Shown in pieces: positions 59,614 to 64,000 of a stretch of DNA of 64,000 bases. The translations under genes and the position numbers were made by a program. The notes below the pieces were generated by a model. It saw only the letters and a program-made list of their open reading frames with translations, was not told the origin of the DNA and made no database searches. The stretch spans positions 1 to 64,000 of the forward strand of contig SSEL01000024.1 of the NCBI GenBank assembly GCA_008012315.1, read 5' to 3'. The stretch is from Rhodospirillaceae bacterium. GTDB taxonomy: Bacteria; Pseudomonadota; Alphaproteobacteria; Dongiales; Dongiaceae. Position 1 is the stretch's first letter. Every line of letters starts with the position of its first letter.

Positions 59614-61341
59614 TCACCCTTCGATAAAAAGGACGGAGAGCGCGACCACCATGCCGGCCGACGGGTAGTCGATGAAGCCCAGCGACCGGAGAGACCCGAG
59701 ATTGTTGGCGTACCCGCTCGACGTGGCGGACTGGCCGGATTGCTCCGCCAGGTCCGCCTTGGAAAGATGAACGGGATAGGCGCCGATCAGGGCCTCGAGA
59801 ATTCGCCATTTGGCTGGCGGTAGCTGCCGCTGCAGTGTGGCGTGAAGGTCGGCAGATGTTGCCGGTCGTTCCGGCTCATTGGACTTGCGCCGTCCAGCAT
59901 CGGTCAAGGCCACCTTACCACTGGCGGGGTATTCGATCAGCCCGGCCGATCGCAGCGCCCCGAGGTTGTTAGCATAGCCGGAGCTGGTTGGGCTTTGATC
60001 CGCCAGGAGCGCAAGTTGGGTCTTGTTGGCCTGCTCAATACGAACGGTCTCCAACCAGCGTAGGGCATCGACAATGCGCTGCTTTGCTGGGGGAAGCCCG
60101 GTGATGTGTGTCGATAGAGGGTTGGAGCGGACGACGGGGGTCGAACCCGCGACACTCGGCTTGGAAGGCCGATGCTCTACCGGCTGAGCTACGTCCGCGA
60201 TTGGTTGAGGGTTTGGCGCTCCTTGCACGCCGATCGGCGGGTTGACGGCATCATGAATGTGCTGCGTCTGGAGCAGGATCTCATTGATGCAGCGGGCCAC
60301 CTTGCCGCTGGTCTCCATCATGACGCGACGCTGAGAGGCGACGCCGGCGGCATAGCCCCGCTCGTAGCCGTCGGCGCCGGCCTTCTCGACCTCGGCATGG
60401 TTCTGCGTGCCCTTGGCGGCCTTCTCCAGCTCCACAATCCTCCGCCGGAGGGCCACAGGATCGTTTGCCGCCACTTCGGCCTCCACGGTGGCCAGCTGGG
60501 CCCTTATGGCCGTGAGATCGGTGCTGGCGCGCTTTGCCGGACCTTTGATCGTCTCGCCGCGCTTCGGCGTTCTGGAGCTATCGAAGGTCCGGATCCGGGG
60601 GAACTTGTGTTCGACCAGGATCCCATGGCCTGGCGCCCAGACGATGCCGGCACCGACCTGCAGCTTCGGCAGGCCGGCGATGATCCGCTTTTCGTCCGCC
60701 TTGTCGGCCTGGCCGTCAATCCAGGCCTGCAGGGCGTTCCGATCCTGGCTCGAGGTCAGCTTCATGGCGATCAGGACATCGAGCTGGGACAGGACATCCT
60801 TGTGGATCACGGCCGGCCGCTGGGTGATCAGCCAGGGCACGAAGCCGCGAACACGGCCGCGCCGCACGATCTCGTCAATCCGGGAGCCGAGGATCTGGGC
60901 AGCGGGCTCGATCGGCTTCTGCGGCGCCCAGAGGTCGGCTTCATCGAGGATAAGATGCAACGGCTGCCGGTTCTTCGCATAGATCGCCTCGGCGAAGTCG
61001 CGCATGAAACGGCGTCGGGATCCTTGGCCGGAAAGCTCCGACAGGTCCACGATGCAGGAAAAATCGCCAGCCGCGACCAACTCGGCCAGCGCGGTACCGG
61101 CTTGCTCAGTCAGGGGCACATCCGCGTGCCGTCCGCCGAAACCGACCACTGGATAGCCGGGCCCGTCGCCGGATGCGTTCGAACGCAGCCCGAACCACAC
61201 TCCCAATGGGTCCACCACGCAAAGCCTGACGCCCATATCGAGCAGCCGTTCGGCCTGTGTCTTCGCGGCATAGGTCTTGCCGGAGCCCGACGTGCCGACA
61301 ATGGCAACCCGGTCGTCGAGGATTGCATCCAGGTTCTTCAT
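59614..61341 (-). CDS. HerA-like (DUF87) ATPase with tandem winged helices and an internal tRNA
   Basis: 575 residues. Residues 1-230 form a HerA/FtsK-like ATPase: Walker A GTSGSGKTYAAK, Walker B LHLILDEADLWAPQ, then RRGRVRGFVPWLITQRP. A coiled coil follows (about 285-330). Residues about 382-407 are encoded by an intact tRNA-Gly. The C-terminus is two tandem winged-helix repeats (PAKQRIVDALRWLE... and PAKWRILEALIGAYP..., each with SGYANNLG.LRS.G.I.YP). Start 61341 overlaps the upstream stop as ATGA. Likely DNA-handling protein of the element. Confidence 0.75.
   Translation of the reverse strand: MKNLDAILDDRVAIVGTSGSGKTYAAKTQAERLLDMGVRLCVVDPLGVWFGLRSNASGDGPGYPVVGFGGRHADVPLTEQAGTALAELVAAGDFSCIVDLSELSGQGSRRRFMRDFAEAIYAKNRQPLHLILDEADLWAPQKPIEPAAQILGSRIDEIVRRGRVRGFVPWLITQRPAVIHKDVLSQLDVLIAMKLTSSQDRNALQAWIDGQADKADEKRIIAGLPKLQVGAGIVWAPGHGILVEHKFPRIRTFDSSRTPKRGETIKGPAKRASTDLTAIRAQLATVEAEVAANDPVALRRRIVELEKAAKGTQNHAEVEKAGADGYERGYAAGVASQRRVMMETSGKVARCINEILLQTQHIHDAVNPPIGVQGAPNPQPIADVAQPVEHRPSKPSVAGSTPVVRSNPLSTHITGLPPAKQRIVDALRWLETVRIEQANKTQLALLADQSPTSSGYANNLGALRSAGLIEYPASGKVALTDAGRRKSNEPERPATSADLHATLQRQLPPAKWRILEALIGAYPVHLSKADLAEQSGQSATSSGYANNLGSLRSLGFIDYPSAGMVVALSVLFIEG
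60123..60198 (-). tRNA. tRNA-Gly(TCC) inside the ATPase reading frame
   Basis: Complete 76-nt cloverleaf with encoded CCA: acceptor GCGGACG/CGTCCGC, U73, D arm GCTC-AGCCGGTA-GAGC, anticodon stem TCGGC/GCCGA with loop CTTCCAA (anticodon TCC), T arm GCGGG-TTCGACC-CCCGT. It is on the same strand and in frame with the surrounding ORF, which it does not interrupt. Confidence 0.95.
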
Positions 61342-61862
61342 GTCTGGCTCCAAATAACGAGTTCCTGATTGTCAGGTATGCGATGACGGCCGCGTGCCAT
61401 CGGATGTCTGGGCGATCCGTCGGCATTGGTGCCCCAGCACCAAAAATGCTCGTGCTTGCCTTTGATGTCCTCGAGGAGGTCGATCGCGAACTCGACGTCC
61501 TGACAAATGGCGCCAAAGCAGACGATGATCTTGGACGCCAACTGAGCCTGATCTCGGATCGCAACCCTGTTTGCTTGCAGCCAGACATCAGCCGCCTTCG
61601 TTTTCGCCCATTCCCAGGCATCGCGAGGGACGGGCGATACCAAAGGAATGATGTTCATGAGGATGAAGCGGCCAAATCCGCCGGCTTTCGTGAGGGTGAT
61701 CATCCGAAGGATAGATGGATCATCCATGAAGCCATTGCCGAAACTCGGATTGTGGCCGATCAGGAGCGCGCAGGGCAGATCAGCGTCCCATTCACGGGTC
61801 AGCGAAGACCGCATGTTGTGGCTGAAATAGGATGCGTCGCGTTTCAGGAAAAGCTCGCTCAT
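61338..61862 (-). CDS. DUF1643-family protein
   Basis: 174 residues resembling DUF1643: ALLIGHNPSFGNGFMDDPSILRMI, RFILMNIIPLVSP, IVCFGAICQDVE and a C-terminal HPMARGRHRIPDNQELV. Function unknown; common in phages and islands. Start MSELFLKRDA at 61862, ATGA overlap on both sides. Confidence 0.75.
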   Translation of the reverse strand: MSELFLKRDASYFSHNMRSSLTREWDADLPCALLIGHNPSFGNGFMDDPSILRMITLTKAGGFGRFILMNIIPLVSPVPRDAWEWAKTKAADVWLQANRVAIRDQAQLASKIIVCFGAICQDVEFAIDLLEDIKGKHEHFWCWGTNADGSPRHPMARGRHRIPDNQELVIWSQT

Positions 61863-62197
61863 GCTGCCTTCTTCTCTCGGTTGCAGATCTCGACCACCCG
61901 CCAGCATTGCGCCTCGGTCAGGCGGTCGACGTGGCAGTCGGTCAGGGCGATGTTGAGTTCCTTGGCGATGCGCCGGCGGGCGGCCTTCAAGCGGATGGGC
62001 AGCCGGGCAATCGCCATATGGGCTGCGGCGCGGGCCCGGCGTAGGTCGGCGTTAGCAAGCGTGCCGATCGGGCGGCCGTGCTTGTCGGCGCCGCAATACG
62101 CGTCACACGTCGGTTCCCCGGTGCACACCCAGGCTCCCGCCGGATGCTCGCCGATCAGCTCTGCCGCCGAGCTGCAATATGGGCAGGTAACCTTCAT
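61859..62197 (-). CDS. Zinc-ribbon protein (DUF3268-like)
   Basis: 112 residues with an N-terminal zinc ribbon, CPYCSS...WVCTGEPTCDAYCGAD, then a helical region RRARAAAHMAIARLPIRLKAARRRIAKEL. Resembles DUF3268 phage proteins. Start at 62197 overlaps the upstream stop. Confidence 0.7.
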   Translation of the reverse strand: MKVTCPYCSSAAELIGEHPAGAWVCTGEPTCDAYCGADKHGRPIGTLANADLRRARAAAHMAIARLPIRLKAARRRIAKELNIALTDCHVDRLTEAQCWRVVEICNREKKAA

Positions 62198-62730
62198 GCC
62201 GCACCCAGCCATTTGATGTCCCGATCCGTGGCTTTGATGATCGCCAGCTTTAGGTGGCCGACGGCGCCTGACGCAGACGCGCCGGCGAATTCCTTCGTGG
62301 CGGCTTCGTTGAGCAGCTGAGCGATCAGCTTGAACTGGAAGACCTGTCGAATCCGCAGCGTGCCGTTGGCCTGCTGGCGCTTCAGGCTGGGGCAATGGCG
62401 CAGCGCTTCCGCGCCACAATGCCGGTGCACCATCGGCTCGACCGCAAGCGGGAAGAAGCCCAGGCCGGGGACCTCGCGCGGCGATTCCTGGCTCATGGAT
62501 ACGAGGGTGTGAGCATGCAGGGTCCGGCCGCAGATGTCGCATAAGCGGTGAAACATCGCCTTGCGCTGCCGGCAGGAGTGAGGTTTCGCAAACAGCGGCC
62601 GGCCGTCGCCGGGCCTTTCCGGCTGGCAGAGGGCGGGACGGCCCGCGGCATAGGGGCAGGGAGCGATGAAAAAGCTGTCCTCGCCGGACCAGCTGACGGT
62701 CCAGGGAATGGTTGCTTGGCCGTATTTCAC
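62194..62730 (-). CDS. Hypothetical cysteine-rich element protein
   Basis: 178 residues with CDICGRTLH and several other Cys/His pairs (CQPERPGD, HRHCGAEALRHC). No family recognised. The GTG start at 62730 overlaps the upstream TGA as GTGA; the open frame to 63162 is a shadow. Confidence 0.6.
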   Translation of the reverse strand: MKYGQATIPWTVSWSGEDSFFIAPCPYAAGRPALCQPERPGDGRPLFAKPHSCRQRKAMFHRLCDICGRTLHAHTLVSMSQESPREVPGLGFFPLAVEPMVHRHCGAEALRHCPSLKRQQANGTLRIRQVFQFKLIAQLLNEAATKEFAGASASGAVGHLKLAIIKATDRDIKWLGAA

Positions 62731-63062
62731 CGGAGCCACCCCGCATAGATCCCCAGCCAGACGGCCTTGCAGCCGACGTGTAGCATCTGATCCTGACCAT
62801 ACGTGATCTTGCCCGAACACTTGGCGCGGTCGATGACGCAATGCGCGACAGCTTCCAGGATGCACAGCAACGGTGAGCCGGTGGCCGCGAGCACAGCGCC
62901 CCCGTGGATCAGCCCGTGAGCAGGCAGGGCCCAGAAGGCCAGCTCTCGGCCAATTTCCATGCGGTGGTTTTTCGCCTTTGCCAGGAAGTCGCCCTGCAGC
63001 GGATAGTCGGCGAGGCAGTGACCGATCAGCATCCACAGAAAGATGGAGTGTAAGTCTTGCAT
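62727..63062 (-). CDS. DUF3307-family membrane protein
   Basis: 111 residues: HSIFLWMLIGHCLADYPLQGDFLAKAKN at the N-terminus and two hydrophobic segments (AFWALPAHGLIHGGAVLAATG, LLCILEAVAHCVIDRAKC). Matches the DUF3307 pattern seen in phages. Function unknown. Confidence 0.75.
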   Translation of the reverse strand: MQDLHSIFLWMLIGHCLADYPLQGDFLAKAKNHRMEIGRELAFWALPAHGLIHGGAVLAATGSPLLCILEAVAHCVIDRAKCSGKITYGQDQMLHVGCKAVWLGIYAGWLR

Positions 63063-63599
63063 TTAAGCGACCTCCTTTTCTTCGGCGTTCGCGGCCTTCT
63101 CGCGCGGCTTCGGCGCGGCGTCGGCCATGATGGCGGCGACACACGCCTTGCGTCGGCGCCAAGGGCCACGTTTTTGAAGCGGCTCACTGAATGCCTTCTC
63201 CGGTGGCCAGCCCGCTCTGAGCCGCTTGGTCACAGTGTCGTGCGGCAATCCCGTGATCTCGCACCATTCCGCTATTGTCCTGCGGACGCCGTCGATCTCG
63301 ATCCAATGATTGCTGCGTCGGTTTCGGTCGTTGATCTTCCGGAGCACCCAGCGGCAGTTGCCCGGCTCATACGGTCCGTTCACGTCAAGCCTGCCGAGCT
63401 CATGCTTAGGTGACGGCTTCGGCCCTATGTCCGCCAGGAAAGCTGCCGGTGATGTCAGCCAGCGGGCGCAGACCGTAATGCCCCGGCCGCCGTAATCCGG
63501 GTAGGCCTGATTTTTCGGGTTGAGACACCGCAGGCGCATCGTCTGCCAGGCTCGATATTCCGGATCGTACGAGAGGCCGTGTTTTGGTTTGCCGCTCAT
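63063..63599 (-). CDS. HNH-like/AP2-associated phage protein
   Basis: 178 residues. YRAWQTMRLRCLNPKNQAYPDYGGRGITVC and LGRLDVNGPYEPGNCRWV match the common phage HNH-associated or AP2-like domain. A helix-turn-helix-like stretch (RTIAEWCEITGLPHDTVTKRL) and a basic C-terminus follow. Exact activity unproven. Confidence 0.65.
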   Translation of the reverse strand: MSGKPKHGLSYDPEYRAWQTMRLRCLNPKNQAYPDYGGRGITVCARWLTSPAAFLADIGPKPSPKHELGRLDVNGPYEPGNCRWVLRKINDRNRRSNHWIEIDGVRRTIAEWCEITGLPHDTVTKRLRAGWPPEKAFSEPLQKRGPWRRRKACVAAIMADAAPKPREKAANAEEKEVA

Positions 63600-64000
63600 G
63601 CCACTTCCATCCCCTCGCTATCCGTGGCGACACCGCCCCACTGGTCAGCCATAGCCTCGGCGATGCCGGTATAGAAGCGGCTGCGCTCGCGGGCACGATG
63701 AGGTGAAGCCGGCATACGGTGGATTCGCGACCAAGCTTTGTGCTCAGGCGTGCCAAATGCTGGCGGGGTCAGAACTTGGGTCGGGATCAGTGCCGGCAAA
63801 TTTCGCAGATAGAGGCCGCACCGCTTGAATATCTGATGGCCGAACTGCCAGGGTTGGATGAACTGGGCAGGCCTCTGATAGCCGATGATCCGTTCGCGTG
63901 CATGGCGGTGCATGATCGGGTTTTCAACGCAGACACGCTCAATCGGGGCGTTCCAGCAGGCCGAGAACAGCGCCGCCGCCTGGTCGAGATCCCGCCACAT
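63596..64000 (-). CDS. DNA cytosine methyltransferase-like protein, partial
   Basis: The last 134 residues of a gene that begins beyond the window. VENPIMHRHARERIIGYQRPAQFIQPWQFGHQIFKRCGLYLRNLPALIPT matches the C-terminal target region of phage cytosine methyltransferase-like proteins. The catalytic part is outside the window, so activity cannot be judged. Confidence 0.65.
   Translation of the reverse strand: MWRDLDQAAALFSACWNAPIERVCVENPIMHRHARERIIGYQRPAQFIQPWQFGHQIFKRCGLYLRNLPALIPTQVLTPPAFGTPEHKAWSRIHRMPASPHRARERSRFYTGIAEAMADQWGGVATDSEGMEVA

Overview
The window comes from a GC-rich alphaproteobacterium, most likely Rhodospirillales-like. The evidence is a circularly permuted two-piece tmRNA, an alpha-type SspB, the obgE-proB-proA-nadD-rsfS cluster, thyX, a MutL carrying the endonuclease motif, and divergent serB/miaA. 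No rRNA operon and no CRISPR array is visible. The core chromosome (about 1.4-54.5 kb) is flanked by two mobile elements, each abutting a tRNA gene.

Layout. 1-1.48 kb: the 3' part of a large serine recombinase whose frame runs through tRNA-Ser(CGA), marking the end of an element that extends to the left. 1.6-7.3 kb: rplU-rpmA-obgE-proB-proA-nadD-rsfS (ribosome, Obg GTPase, proline and NAD synthesis). 7.3-18.3 kb: a methyltransferase, a YbaL-type antiporter, an EamA exporter, prfC, a five-PAS histidine kinase, a nucleotide-sugar dehydrogenase and a VOC protein. 18.3-25 kb: mutL, then rsmD, rluB and a C26 glutamine amidotransferase on the minus strand, tadA, a PuuB-like oxidase and a DUF4169 protein. 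25.2-31.5 kb: a giant AsmA protein, a GNAT/RHH pair and fumC. 31.7-33 kb: sspB and ssrA (tmRNA), side by side. 33-41 kb: thyX, an L,D-transpeptidase, a questin-oxidase-like protein, apbC, hflKC and a DegP-type protease. 41-48 kb: a LysE/Lrp pair, serB/miaA and ilvB-ilvH-ilvC. 48.4-54.2 kb: the rod-shape operon mreB-mreC-mreD-mrdA-rodA. 54.4-64 kb: tRNA-Lys(CTT) followed by a prophage or integrative element. All of its visible genes lie on the minus strand, mostly with ATGA overlaps; the tyrosine integrase is next to the tRNA and the other end is outside the window.

Three things stand out. First, four copies of a two-hairpin intergenic repeat sit in convergent gene gaps. Each is flanked by TA, as if inserted by a TA-targeting element, and five neighbouring genes use a TAG stop built from a repeat end. 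Second, an intact tRNA-Gly(TCC) lies in frame, on the same strand, inside the open reading frame of a prophage HerA-like ATPase. Third, the ssrA gene for the permuted tmRNA (tag ANDNVASDLRMAA) lies directly upstream of sspB, whose product recognises such tags. Functions below are read from motifs and remembered family knowledge; no database search was run.
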